This document shows, piece by piece, positions 51,914-60,687 of a DNA stretch of 64,000 nt. The notes under the pieces were generated by a model. It was not told the DNA's origin and made no database searches. It saw only the letters and a list, made by a program, of their open reading frames with translations. Made by a program: the position numbers and the translations under genes. The stretch spans positions 372,001 through 436,000 of the forward strand of contig JALHQT010000004.1 of the NCBI GenBank assembly GCA_022841825.1, read 5' to 3'. Numbering within the stretch: the first letter of the stretch is position 1; each line of letters opens with the position of its first letter. The DNA comes from Anaerolineae bacterium. GTDB taxonomy: Bacteria; Chloroflexota; Anaerolineae; Aggregatilineales; Phototrophicaceae.

Positions 51914-52540
51914 CTAGAAGAAACCAAAGCGTCGCTGATGCCGCTCCTCTTTGAAAGGGTCGCCATTGTTGTGATAGCCCGCGTTTTCCCAATAGCCGGG
52001 TTTGTCTGCCGCGCTGAATTCCAACGCGCGCAGCCACTTGGCGCTTTTCCAGAAGTAGCGCTTGGGTACCAATGTGCGCAGCGGGTATCCATGATCGGGT
52101 TCGAGCGGCTTACCGTCGAACTTGTACGCCAGCATCACGTCATCATCCATCATGACATCCAGCGGCACGTTGGTGGTGTAGCCGCCATCGCAGTGTGCGA
52201 TCACATGCTTGACGTTCGATTTGATCCCGAACAGCGCGACGAAGTCGCGGAAACGCACACCCTCCCAGATCGTGTCGAATTTGCTCCAGGTGGTCACGCA
52301 GTGGATGTCGCAGGTCTGCGCGACGGTGGGCAGAGCAATGAACTCGCTCCACGTCCAGCGCATTTCCTTTTCGACCAAACCGAACACACGCAGATCCCAA
52401 CGTGCAGCGTCGAAGCGCGGCACTTGCCCGACATGCAGGATGGGGAAGTCGAGCGTCAGCGACTGCCCTGGCGGCAGGCGTCCTTCTTTCTTGATCCGGG
52501 CTTCATCTGCGCGGCGCTGATCGACTGTCTCTCTGCTCAT
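51914..52540 (-). CDS. Sulfite oxidase-like molybdopterin-dependent oxidoreductase
   Basis: The protein has 208 residues, a single oxidoreductase molybdopterin-binding domain. The Mo-ligating cysteine lies in CDIHCVTTWSKFDTIWEGV; further blocks are GYTTNVPLDVMMDDDVMLAYKFDGKPLEPDHGYPLRTLVPKRYFWKSAKWL. It resembles YedY/MsrP-like proteins but has no Tat signal, so it is probably cytoplasmic. The substrate is unknown. The ATG at 52540 has GAGGGA upstream. It converges on the tRNA-Sec gene with about 58 bp between. Confidence 0.92.
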   Translation of the reverse strand: MSRETVDQRRADEARIKKEGRLPPGQSLTLDFPILHVGQVPRFDAARWDLRVFGLVEKEMRWTWSEFIALPTVAQTCDIHCVTTWSKFDTIWEGVRFRDFVALFGIKSNVKHVIAHCDGGYTTNVPLDVMMDDDVMLAYKFDGKPLEPDHGYPLRTLVPKRYFWKSAKWLRALEFSAADKPGYWENAGYHNNGDPFKEERHQRRFGFF

Positions 52541-52594
52541 GGAAATCCCTCGAAATAGTCTCACACTCATCAGAGGGATTATAGTCCATTTGTG

Positions 52595-52628
52595 GCGAAA
52601 ACTCCTGCCTCCAGGCAGGAGTTTTCGC
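52595..52628. terminator. Perfect 16-bp hairpin after the PPC-repeat gene
   Basis: GCGAAAACTCCTGCCT pairs exactly with AGGCAGGAGTTTTCGC around a 2-nt centre (effective loop slightly larger). It starts 17 nt past the stop at 52645 on the minus strand and lies about 55 bp upstream of the molybdopterin oxidoreductase gene's start. Confidence 0.75.
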
Positions 52629-52644
52629 TAACCAGTCTCGTTGT

Positions 52645-54012
52645 TTATTCGCTGCCGTTGCGATCCAGAATTACAGTGACTTCGCTGTCCTGGTAGCTGT
52701 AATCCTCTACCTGCACCAGCACAACCCCATCGCTTGGAACGACGAGGCTCGCCGATAGATCGCTGATGGTGCTTGCGCTGAGGTAACTGAGTGTTGACCC
52801 GGATTGCAGTACCGTGATTGACACTGACGACGACGGGACGTTGGTGTAATCGAACGTCAGAGTCACGCTTTCCCCCGCGTTCCCGGTAAACGTGACCGTG
52901 TTCCGCGTGATGTTACTGGAGAACGAGAGCGTCTGTGCGCCTCTATCCAGCGATTCCAACACGGTCTCGTCAAACTGAATAGTGACGCTGCCGCTGCTGT
53001 CCGGTTCAAGCGTGCGGACGAGGATCGTATAGGTGCCGGTGGTTGGAATCTGGAACGCTCGAATGGTCGGGTCGGCTCCGCTGTAACTATCGCTGTAGGC
53101 AACCTGATAGCCTTCGGGACCGTTGAGCACGAGTGCCGTGCCGACTACCGCGCCACCTTCGACGGTGAGATCGATGATGTCGCCCTGCTCGGCGCTGAAC
53201 TGATAGTAAAGGTAAGAGCTTGCGCCGCTCAAACGCCCCTCGGCATTTTCGCCAAATTCGAGTGAGATGATCTCGGCGCGCTGCAGCGTGAGCGTGAATG
53301 TGCCGGTGTCGTCATTGCCGAAGCTGGTTGCCTCGATGGTGTACAAGCCATCTTCCGGGAGCACATAGGGACCAATGAGGGAGTTGAGGTTACCCGCGCC
53401 GTCGTCATTGCTGACCAGGGGGAAGTCCTTCTCCAGTTCCGGGTAGAGGTGGAGATAGGTATCCCAGGTATTTCCGGTCGAAATCATGGTGATGATGATG
53501 GTGTCTCCCGCGTCGCCACGGAAGGTGTAGTAGGTGCGCAGCGCGTCCGGCGTCAGCTCCCCGTCAATCGTCATGCCATATTCGATGAGATCGATGGTGG
53601 TTTCTGCCGTCGTCAGTGTGTATGCGCCGTAATTGTCCTCGGTTAGCGTCGAGCCAAGCGCCGCGCCGTAGCTCTGGACAACAATGGTGTACAGCCCACT
53701 TTCCGGGATCAGAAACCGCGAGATGCGTGAGTTTCTCTCTCCGGCACCGTCGTCGTTGCTCGCCAGGGTCTGTCCTTCGCTATCGAGGAGGGTGAGGAAT
53801 GGGTCAAAATCCGTCGAGATCAGGGTAATGGTGATGATCTGTTCGGCTGTCGCCGCAAACTGGAAGGACGCACGCGGTGTTTCTTCTGACAACGTGCCAT
53901 CGATCGTGTTGCCGATCACGATGGGACGGGCGTCATCCTGCGCGGAGACAACTGTGAGCGGTAAGGCGAGCAGCAGCGCCAGTATCAGCAATTGTCGTAG
54001 AGACTTAAACAT
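52645..54012 (-). CDS. Secreted protein with repeated PPC-type beta domains
   Basis: The protein has 455 residues. A signal peptide (LLILALLLALPLTVVSAQ) leads into at least three pre-peptidase C-terminal (PPC)-like repeats, each with the pattern Phe-x-Phe...ITITLISTDFDPFLTLLDSEGQTLASNDDGAGERNSRISRFLIPESGLYTIVVQSYG, seen again with NTWDTYLHLYPEL...SNDDGAGNLNSLIGPYVLPEDGLYTI. The last 100 residues are a different beta domain. PPC domains help secretion or bind partners and are usually attached to proteases; none is fused here. The ATG at 54012 has AGGGAGG upstream. Confidence 0.88.
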   Translation of the reverse strand: MFKSLRQLLILALLLALPLTVVSAQDDARPIVIGNTIDGTLSEETPRASFQFAATAEQIITITLISTDFDPFLTLLDSEGQTLASNDDGAGERNSRISRFLIPESGLYTIVVQSYGAALGSTLTEDNYGAYTLTTAETTIDLIEYGMTIDGELTPDALRTYYTFRGDAGDTIIITMISTGNTWDTYLHLYPELEKDFPLVSNDDGAGNLNSLIGPYVLPEDGLYTIEATSFGNDDTGTFTLTLQRAEIISLEFGENAEGRLSGASSYLYYQFSAEQGDIIDLTVEGGAVVGTALVLNGPEGYQVAYSDSYSGADPTIRAFQIPTTGTYTILVRTLEPDSSGSVTIQFDETVLESLDRGAQTLSFSSNITRNTVTFTGNAGESVTLTFDYTNVPSSSVSITVLQSGSTLSYLSASTISDLSASLVVPSDGVVLVQVEDYSYQDSEVTVILDRNGSE

Positions 54013-54179
54013 GGAGAGACCTCCCTTAGCCAGTATTCGGTATTCTCGTATCCCCCAAGCCATTGTAATGCCGTTTCGACTTCGTCTTGCCTTGACTTGC
54101 CCAACGGAGTGCATACGACCTGCATGTGTGTTACAGTGGAACCATTGTTGGACTCGTGAACATCAAAAGGTCGATCACC

Positions 54180-54725
54180 ATGATCGAACAAGCAGCTGGC
54201 TTTGCTCGCCCGCTTCTTAATCTGCCCTGGGCACGGCGGACGCGGCGCAACCATGCGCTGGAACACGCCACCATCACCATCCTGGCGACTCGGCTGCGCA
54301 ACCTGCGCATGGCGGGGCGCAGCGATGCCGGTGGCTTCGTCCTGTTTGGCGATGTGCCGACTGAATCGGTCGAACAGGCAGCCGAGGATGCGCTCCTGCG
54401 CCTGGCGCGCGGCGATCACAAACTGGCAGTCCACCCCAACTGCGGGACGAACCTGATCACGACCGCGTTCATGACCAGCGTCGCCGCAATGGTCGGGCTG
54501 ACCGGTGCGCAGCGCCGCGATTGGTTCGGACGGTTGCCATTCATGATGATGCTGGTGATGGTGGCTGGGATGCTGTCGCAGCCGCTCGGTACATCGCTGC
54601 AGAAACATGTGACGACCGATGCCGATCCCGCTGACACAGAGATTATCGAGGTCACGCGCCACGAAGTGACGATGCCTTTCGGCGGCAAAATGACCCTGCA
54701 TCGGGTGAACACACGCTCCTCATGA
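54180..54725 (+). CDS. DUF6391-type membrane protein
   Basis: The protein has 181 residues. It starts with the conserved block RRTRRNHALEHATITIL near residue 20 and later has VHPNCGTNLITTAFMTSVAAMVG, a hydrophobic helix; a second helix (LPFMMMLVMVAGMLSQPLG) follows. The His in ALEHAT and the Cys in HPNCGTN are the family's most conserved residues. Function unknown. It overlaps holA by 4 nt (ATGA), so the two are translationally coupled. The ATG at 54180 has AAAAGG about 10 nt upstream; a longer GTG-started form is possible. Confidence 0.75.
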   Translation: MIEQAAGFARPLLNLPWARRTRRNHALEHATITILATRLRNLRMAGRSDAGGFVLFGDVPTESVEQAAEDALLRLARGDHKLAVHPNCGTNLITTAFMTSVAAMVGLTGAQRRDWFGRLPFMMMLVMVAGMLSQPLGTSLQKHVTTDADPADTEIIEVTRHEVTMPFGGKMTLHRVNTRSS

Positions 54726-55711
54726 GCAAGATCTACACGCTCTACCTGCTTCACGGCGACGATGACCTGCGGATTGAGGAAGAAGCGATTCGACTGGAGA
54801 ACCAGTTTGACGATCCTTCCAACCCCGGATTGAACACATCGTCGTTTGATGGGGCTAGCGCGGATGTCGGTGAGATTATGGGCGCGGCGCTGGCATTCCC
54901 GTTCCTGGCGGAGCGGCGATTGGTCATCGTCAAAGACCTGGTCGCGCATCTGACGCGCAAAGGCGCTGGAAACACGGGCAAAAAGGCGCTTGAGACGCTG
55001 ATCCAGCAGCTTCCGGACCTTCCGGATTGGGCCCGTTTGATCCTGATTGAGCGACAGCGCATTGACGAAAAAAACAAGCTCGTGCAGCTTGCGCGTTCGC
55101 ATGAGCGCGCCGCCGAGAAGCTGTGCCTGGTTCCAAAAGACACCACCCAGTGGATCAGCAAGCGCGCGCAGGAAACGTACGGCACGCCGATCAATTCCCA
55201 GGCAGCCCATGCCCTGGCGATGGTTACGAATGGCGACCTGCGCGCGGCGGACAGCGAGCTGTACAAGCTCTCGTTGTATGTCGATGGCGCGCGCGCGATC
55301 AGCGAGGAAGATGTCAGCCTGCTGACTCCTTATGTTTCCGAGACGAGCATGTTCGATATGGTGGATGCACTGGCGGAAGGACGGACGACTGCGGCAGCGT
55401 CACTGCTGCACCGCTTGTTAGGGCAGCAGGAAGACCCCTTCGCTCTCTACGGGATGATCATCCGGCAGTTCCGCCTGCTGCTGCTGGCGAAAGAACATCT
55501 CGTGGGGGGTGGTAGCCCCAAAGACCTGCCCGGCGTCCTGGGTGTCCACGCGTACCCGGCGGAGAAAGCCGCGAAACAATCTCGCAGCTTCACGATCCCG
55601 CAGTTGGAGCGTATCTATCGCTTGTTGCAGGAATACGACTGGAAGATGAAGACCGGGCGCATCGAGCCGCTGCTTGCGCTGGATCTGCTGGTTGCCAGTC
55701 TGGGACGCTAG
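54722..55711 (+). CDS. holA: DNA polymerase III subunit delta
   Basis: HolA is the clamp-loader subunit that opens the sliding clamp. The 329 residues fit the family. Typical segments are YLLHGDDDLRIEEEAIRL at the start, PFLAERRLVIVKDL, the central GTPINSQAAHALAMVTNGDLRAADSELYKLSLY and the C-terminal QQEDPFALYGMIIRQFRLLLLAKE and YDWKMKTGRIEPLLALDLLV. It overlaps the DUF6391 gene by 4 nt and converges on the GT-C gene. Confidence 0.96.
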   Translation: MSKIYTLYLLHGDDDLRIEEEAIRLENQFDDPSNPGLNTSSFDGASADVGEIMGAALAFPFLAERRLVIVKDLVAHLTRKGAGNTGKKALETLIQQLPDLPDWARLILIERQRIDEKNKLVQLARSHERAAEKLCLVPKDTTQWISKRAQETYGTPINSQAAHALAMVTNGDLRAADSELYKLSLYVDGARAISEEDVSLLTPYVSETSMFDMVDALAEGRTTAAASLLHRLLGQQEDPFALYGMIIRQFRLLLLAKEHLVGGGSPKDLPGVLGVHAYPAEKAAKQSRSFTIPQLERIYRLLQEYDWKMKTGRIEPLLALDLLVASLGR

Positions 55712-55765
55712 AGGCGTGATGCGTCACTCGTAGCAGGTTGTTGATCACAGTCGACGGTGTGAAGG

Positions 55766-57985
55766 TTATGGCGACAGCGGAATGATGATGAAACCCTCCG
55801 CGAGTCGTTCGCCATCGGCTGTGGTGACCGGAAGGCGCTGGTTAGCCAGCGGATCGATCCACCCAATGCGCAGGGCTGCGGCGTCCGGCGTCTGTGGAAA
55901 AAAGAGCTTGTCCTGGACGCTCTCTCCGCTCCTCCACGCCGAGGTTGGGTAGTAGCCGCCCAGCGGCGGACGATCCTGCTGCGCGATGATGCTGCCCTGC
56001 GCATCGAGAACATGAGCGAAGAACTGGTAGTCTCCCGCGTTTTGGTGTTCGGTCGTCCAATCCAGCGACACCCACAAGTCGCCGCTGTCCTCGGCGACGC
56101 CATAGCGGATCAATCGGATGTCTCCGAAGCGCCAGTCAACCTCCATGTCCGCTTCGGCAGCGGCGAAGTCGAAGTACAGCGCACGATGCCCGTCAACCGC
56201 GCTCTCCTGCGCAAACGAAGCATGTTCCCACAACCAGCCTTCGATCCAGTTATTCGCGTCCGCTGGCGGAAACCACGTGACATACCACAGTCGGCTGTCG
56301 AGCGCCTGTGCGTGCCGCCACATAGGAGCAGCGAGCGGATCGTCTGGGGCGGTCGGCGCAGTCATCGAGAGGACGGGGTGCGACTCGATATCGAGGAGCG
56401 CGCTGCCGTAATGGTTGCTGGCGACAAGGAGGGGCGCGGTTTCGGGAAGCGCACTCTCCAGGCGGCGGGCGGACTCGACCGATGGGTCGTCCTGTTGGCT
56501 TGCGGGTACGAGGTTCAGCACGACGAAGCAGATCAAGAGAACAGAAGCAAGTGGGCGGGCGTTCCGTGAACGAAACAGCCAGCCTGCCGTGCCTGCCAGC
56601 GCAAGAGCGCACACTGCGATCGGCCCATCGCCGCGCAGCCACATCGGGTCGAATGGGGTGCTCTGGGCGAGCAGTTCGAGGTGCCCGATGACGGCATTGG
56701 CGGAACCATCGGTCAGCACATCGTCGCGCAGGGTTGCCACTACGGCGTCCATGTCGCCTGTGCCGTAGCGCCCGCTGAGGACTCCGTAAAACGGATAGGG
56801 ACTCAACACTATTCCGGGGATCTGAACTCCAATCGATAACGCTGCAAGCAGGCTGACGCCGACCGCAGTGCCGCGCTGGCTGAAGGTGCGCTCGATGATC
56901 GGTGCCGTGCAAAGCATGATCAGCGGGAGTACGGGCAGAATGAAGCGCGGACCCCAGACCACGCCACCGTGCCAGCTCCACCAACTGGCATATACGGCGA
57001 ACTGCGCGCCGATGAGCGCCAGCAGTAGCCAGGTCGTTTTGCTCTGTACGCGCGCCAGCAGCCATGCACCCGGCAGCGCCATCAGGGCGAGCGGTGTGTA
57101 CCACAACAGTCCGCGATAGGGGCTGAAGGTCAAACCAAAGAGTCCGAGCAGGAACGGGCGGTTGAATCCTTCACCGTCGCCAAAGTAATAACCGCTGGTC
57201 AGCGGGCTGCCGAAGCGGGCGGCATTGTAGATCGCGATGATCACCAGTGTGACCGCGATGGGCGCTGAGAAGGCAGCCGCTGCCTGCAAAAGGCGTGTTG
57301 CCGTCGCTTTGCCCCTGAGCGAAGGTGCGAGTGCGAAGACAGCGAGCAGCACGGCGGTCAGCAGATACGTCAGGTTGATGCCTGTGGCGAAGCCGATAGC
57401 GGCTCCTGCCCAGACGAGCGGGCGCAGGCTGCCATCGCGCCAGAAGCGGAGGATCGAGAGCACCGCGCTCAGGATCAACAGGGCTGCCAGGGGTTCGCCA
57501 AACAACGTCTTGGTGTAGACCACCGCCGTGCTGCCGAAGCCGTACAATAATGCTACCCCCAGCGCCGTGCGCGGGCGAACATCCAGCGCTCGCACCCCCG
57601 TATAGAGGAGCGCACCGGTCAGCGCGGTGACGAGAGGGTTGAAGAGCATCGCCGTCGCCCGCACGGGCAGCCATGGCGCGACTTGTGCGGCGATCGTGAG
57701 GGGAAGGAGCGCGAGTGATGGCGCGACGCCTTTCTTAGAATAGAGCGCGCCATCCAGCCCAAAGACGCCCATGCGTGACATGTCGTGTTCAAAGAGGGCA
57801 TCCTGTGCGCCGATGACGCTGATGTCTGCACTGCCGCTGCGCACGAGCGCTGCGGATACGGCAAGGATCGCGTCTCCGTCCGCACTATCCGGCGTGTTGA
57901 TGTAGACCAGGAGGTAGCCTGCCAGCAGGATCAGGAAAACGAACATGCGCAGACGCGCATCATTCGAAAGTGTCGGTTTCGCCAT
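55766..57985 (-). CDS. GT-C type membrane glycosyltransferase-like protein
   Basis: An integral membrane protein of 739 residues. The first outside loop has acidic residues in NTPDSADGDAILAVSAALVRSG, and about 11 hydrophobic helices run to about residue 490, including GVALLYGFGSTAVVYTKTLFGEPLAALLIL. A beta-rich extracytoplasmic C-terminal domain of about 240 residues follows. The layout is similar to the GT39-like protein at 20.3 kb, but sequence motifs differ (no DEGxxYF). Substrate unknown. It starts 14 nt after the SLC13-type gene in the same direction. Confidence 0.8.
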   Translation of the reverse strand: MAKPTLSNDARLRMFVFLILLAGYLLVYINTPDSADGDAILAVSAALVRSGSADISVIGAQDALFEHDMSRMGVFGLDGALYSKKGVAPSLALLPLTIAAQVAPWLPVRATAMLFNPLVTALTGALLYTGVRALDVRPRTALGVALLYGFGSTAVVYTKTLFGEPLAALLILSAVLSILRFWRDGSLRPLVWAGAAIGFATGINLTYLLTAVLLAVFALAPSLRGKATATRLLQAAAAFSAPIAVTLVIIAIYNAARFGSPLTSGYYFGDGEGFNRPFLLGLFGLTFSPYRGLLWYTPLALMALPGAWLLARVQSKTTWLLLALIGAQFAVYASWWSWHGGVVWGPRFILPVLPLIMLCTAPIIERTFSQRGTAVGVSLLAALSIGVQIPGIVLSPYPFYGVLSGRYGTGDMDAVVATLRDDVLTDGSANAVIGHLELLAQSTPFDPMWLRGDGPIAVCALALAGTAGWLFRSRNARPLASVLLICFVVLNLVPASQQDDPSVESARRLESALPETAPLLVASNHYGSALLDIESHPVLSMTAPTAPDDPLAAPMWRHAQALDSRLWYVTWFPPADANNWIEGWLWEHASFAQESAVDGHRALYFDFAAAEADMEVDWRFGDIRLIRYGVAEDSGDLWVSLDWTTEHQNAGDYQFFAHVLDAQGSIIAQQDRPPLGGYYPTSAWRSGESVQDKLFFPQTPDAAALRIGWIDPLANQRLPVTTADGERLAEGFIIIPLSP

Positions 57986-57999
57986 AGCGGGCGATTGTA

Positions 58000-59796
58000 C
58001 TACACGCCCCAGAAGACGCGCATTCCTATCAACAGCATGACGAAGGTGATCACCGTCATGGCAGCGCCGACTTTGGGGAAATCGCTCGTTCGATAGCCGC
58101 CCGGACCCATCATCAGGACGTTGACAGGGTGCGCGGTTGGCAGCAGGAAGGCGGTCGAGCAGCCAATCGCCGCCGCGACCGCCATTGCCTGCGGATCGAT
58201 GCCCGCCTGGATCGCCGCGCCTATGGCGATGGGTCCGATGACGAGCGAGGCGACCTGCCCCCCCATCACCTGGGTGATCACGGTTGTCAGCACGAAGACA
58301 CCGGCGATGATGGCAAGCCCGCCGAACGGGATCAAGTTATTCGCCACGATGTCGCCGATCCGCTGCCCCAAGCCCGTGTTGACGAGCGCGATGCTGAGGG
58401 GAGACATGCCAGCGATCAGGAAGATGACGCGCCACTCGACGGCGCGATACGCACCATTCATCGTCAGGCAGCCGCTTAGAACCATCAGCACTGCGCCAAG
58501 CAGCATGGCGATGGGGGTAGGGATGACCTCGAAGAGGGCGAGCAGCAGCACGCCACATAAGATGCCTAGCGCCCAGTGCGCTTTCTGAGGGAGCGGCGGA
58601 CGTGCAGTATGGCTGCTCTGGAGCATGAGAAAATCCCGATCCTGCGCCAGTGAGCGGATTGCCCGCACGGGACCGACCATCAGCAGTGCATCGCCGACCT
58701 GGAGCGGGAAGGTGCCGACATCGGTGCGGTAGCTGCGCCCTTCCCGCCACAGGGCAACATTTGTCAGCCCGTAGCGATTGCGGAAACGCAGCTCTTTCAG
58801 GGTCTTTCCGATGATGCTGGAGCGTGGTGGAACGATGATTTCGGTCAAATCGACCGCGTATTCATGACCATTGCTGCTTTCGCGCCCGACCAGTGCTCCC
58901 CATTCTTCAAGCCTGCGGACGCGCTCTTCACGCCCCAGGACGAGCAGAAAGTCGTCCGCCTGGATGACTTCGGTCGGTTCTGGCGTCAGGATCGCCTGCT
59001 GTCCACGCCAGATGGCAAGGACGGTGATGCCCAGTTTCTCGCCGATCTGACTTTGACTCAGCGGCAGCCCTGCAAGCGCTGCGCTGCCGGGGACGCGAAT
59101 TTCCCACATGCGTTCTTTCAGGCGATAGGTATCTTCCAGGTTGCGGGATAGGGCGTAGGGACTTGCGATCTGACCGACGGAGTCGCGCTTTGGCAGCCAC
59201 TTGCGCCCCACAAGCGCCATGAACAGCAGTGTCGCTATCACGATCAAGCCGCCGGTAGGCGCGAAATCCAGGATGCCAAGACCGGGAAGCCCGCGGTCGA
59301 TCAGCGTGTCGCTGAGGACAATATTGGCAGTGGTGAAGTAGGTCGCCATGCCGCCGACCAGCGTTCCGAACGAGAGCGGGATGAGCAGCTTGGAGGGCGA
59401 AACGCGCGAGTCTCGCCCGACCTGCACCGCCGCGGGCAGCAGGACGGCACCCGCGGCAATATTGTTCATGACCAGGGAGAGCAGCGCCCCAGCCGCCATG
59501 AACATGACGACCAACCGTCCTTCGCGCCCTGCACCGATTTCGCGCAGGCGATTTGCAAGCCACTGGACGACACCTGTGTTTTCCAAACCCGCACTCAGGA
59601 TGAACAGACCGAAGATGGTGATGATGGCTGGGCGGCTAAAGCCTGCGAGTGCCTCAGTCGCGGTGACCACGCCGGTCAGCATCAGGATCAGCAGCACCGT
59701 GAGCGCTACGAGATCGGCGGGTACTCGGTTGGTCAGCAGCAGGACAAGTGCCCCAACCACAACAGCAATGAGGATCAGTTCTGGGCTGGTCAGCAT
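58000..59796 (-). CDS. SLC13 family permease with two TrkA-C domains
   Basis: The protein has 598 residues. Six or seven N-terminal helices (for example SLVMNNIAAGAVLLPAAVQVGRD with the Asn-Asn of the ion-binding hairpin) are followed by two cytoplasmic TrkA-C (RCK_C) domains at about 220-390 (EIRVPGSAALAGLPLSQSQIGEKLGITVLAIWRG and VDLTEIIVPPRSSIIGKTLKELRFRNRYGLTNVALWREG), then more helices with the second hairpin PTAHPVNVLMMGPGGY. These carriers transport sulfate, phosphate or dicarboxylates. No substrate-specific residue can be named. Confidence 0.93.
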   Translation of the reverse strand: MLTSPELILIAVVVGALVLLLTNRVPADLVALTVLLILMLTGVVTATEALAGFSRPAIITIFGLFILSAGLENTGVVQWLANRLREIGAGREGRLVVMFMAAGALLSLVMNNIAAGAVLLPAAVQVGRDSRVSPSKLLIPLSFGTLVGGMATYFTTANIVLSDTLIDRGLPGLGILDFAPTGGLIVIATLLFMALVGRKWLPKRDSVGQIASPYALSRNLEDTYRLKERMWEIRVPGSAALAGLPLSQSQIGEKLGITVLAIWRGQQAILTPEPTEVIQADDFLLVLGREERVRRLEEWGALVGRESSNGHEYAVDLTEIIVPPRSSIIGKTLKELRFRNRYGLTNVALWREGRSYRTDVGTFPLQVGDALLMVGPVRAIRSLAQDRDFLMLQSSHTARPPLPQKAHWALGILCGVLLLALFEVIPTPIAMLLGAVLMVLSGCLTMNGAYRAVEWRVIFLIAGMSPLSIALVNTGLGQRIGDIVANNLIPFGGLAIIAGVFVLTTVITQVMGGQVASLVIGPIAIGAAIQAGIDPQAMAVAAAIGCSTAFLLPTAHPVNVLMMGPGGYRTSDFPKVGAAMTVITFVMLLIGMRVFWGV

Positions 59797-59833
59797 GGAA
59801 CCACTCAGGGATAGCCGGGCAAGTCTTGCACAG

Positions 59834-59862
59834 TTGCAATGTTACCCGTAATCGGCTATTCT
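59834..59862 (+). promoter_or_regulatory. Possible promoter for the small membrane protein
   Basis: TTGCAA and TATTCT are separated by 17 bp. The predicted transcript starts close to an ATG at 59868, so the message would be leaderless for that start or have an 80-nt leader for the ATG at 59946. Confidence 0.35.
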
Positions 59863-59945
59863 GTTCAATGAACCAACCTACGAAATTATTCTTTGCAAAA
59901 GAAATCTTGCTCAAACCTGTAGACTTGGACAGAAAGCGTGTCCAT

Positions 59946-60134
59946 ATGGTGTTGCCTGTGTTTGAATGTCTTGCTCTTTGGTTTGTAATCTCCGTGCCTT
60001 TCAGCCTGTTTCTTGGGGCTTTCCTGGCACGGCGTGAAGCCGGACAGAGCGTCGTGGTGCCTGTTCGCGCGCGCGACTCAGAGACACTTCCTGCGGCACA
60101 ACCCGCCGCGACCAGCTATGAAGCTGCCAAATAG
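59946..60134 (+). CDS. Small single-pass membrane protein
   Basis: A protein of 62 residues with one transmembrane helix (LPVFECLALWFVISVPFSLFLGAFLA) and a short basic, then Ala/Pro-rich cytoplasmic tail (RREAGQSVVVPVRARDSETL). The start is uncertain: ATG 59946 gives a compact protein after a weak AGAAAG site, and ATG 59868 would add 26 basic residues just at a predicted transcript start. Function unknown. Confidence 0.5.
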   Translation: MVLPVFECLALWFVISVPFSLFLGAFLARREAGQSVVVPVRARDSETLPAAQPAATSYEAAK

Positions 60135-60139
60135 GTCGA

Positions 60140-60499
60140 TCAGGCAACCTGCAAGTGCAGGGCTGCGCGTGCCTGATCCAGGGTTTCTGTGATTTCAAGC
60201 TGCTGGAAGAATGGCAGGATCATTTGCAGGGCTTCGTAGCCTGGTTCACAGACCAGAATTAACATGCGGACATTCGAAGGCGTATACGTGAACGCCGAGC
60301 GCTGATAGGCGGTAATCTTGCCCGCTGGCGGTTGGCTGTCCTTTGTATTGAGTATGATGTCCACGTCCTCATCCGTCCCCGCGATCATCGCACCAGAGAC
60401 CCTTACGCTGTCTGCGAGTTCGTCCCACGACCAGGTGGGATCAAAATCCCAGCGGATGACGGTTTGTTCTTGATTGTCCCACTGGACTGTGATCGCCAT
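60140..60499 (-). CDS. Hypothetical protein, STAS-like size
   Basis: A soluble alpha/beta protein of 119 residues. It begins MAITVQWDNQEQTVIRWDFDPTWSWDELADSVRVSG, with a run of Trp residues typical of a small family often seen in Chloroflexota (from memory), and ends ILPFFQQLEITETLDQARAAL. The alternating strands and helices and the modest length recall STAS/SpoIIAA-like proteins, but no phosphoacceptor serine motif is clear. The ATG at 60499 has GGAGTTGGG upstream; the 36 earlier track residues are AT-rich noncoding sequence. Confidence 0.7.
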   Translation of the reverse strand: MAITVQWDNQEQTVIRWDFDPTWSWDELADSVRVSGAMIAGTDEDVDIILNTKDSQPPAGKITAYQRSAFTYTPSNVRMLILVCEPGYEALQMILPFFQQLEITETLDQARAALHLQVA

Positions 60500-60627
60500 T
60501 TCCCAACTCCATGACCATAGTACTGCTCTGATACTCTTATTGTAGCGGGAAACGTAAAAATAGAATTGAGATGAATTGAGAATTGATGATAAATTAACGA
60601 AATTCACGCTGCTTTACGCAACTATGT

Positions 60628-60655
60628 TTGTGTCCCCCCTCAGAGTGGGTACAAT
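60628..60655 (+). promoter_or_regulatory. Possible promoter for the large membrane protein gene
   Basis: TTGTGT and TACAAT are 16 bp apart. If used, transcription begins at about 60662, downstream of the track's TTG start (60628), which supports the TTG at 60688. Confidence 0.35.
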
Positions 60656-60687
60656 TGCATTTTCAACTAGCGAGTGAGCCGTTCGCC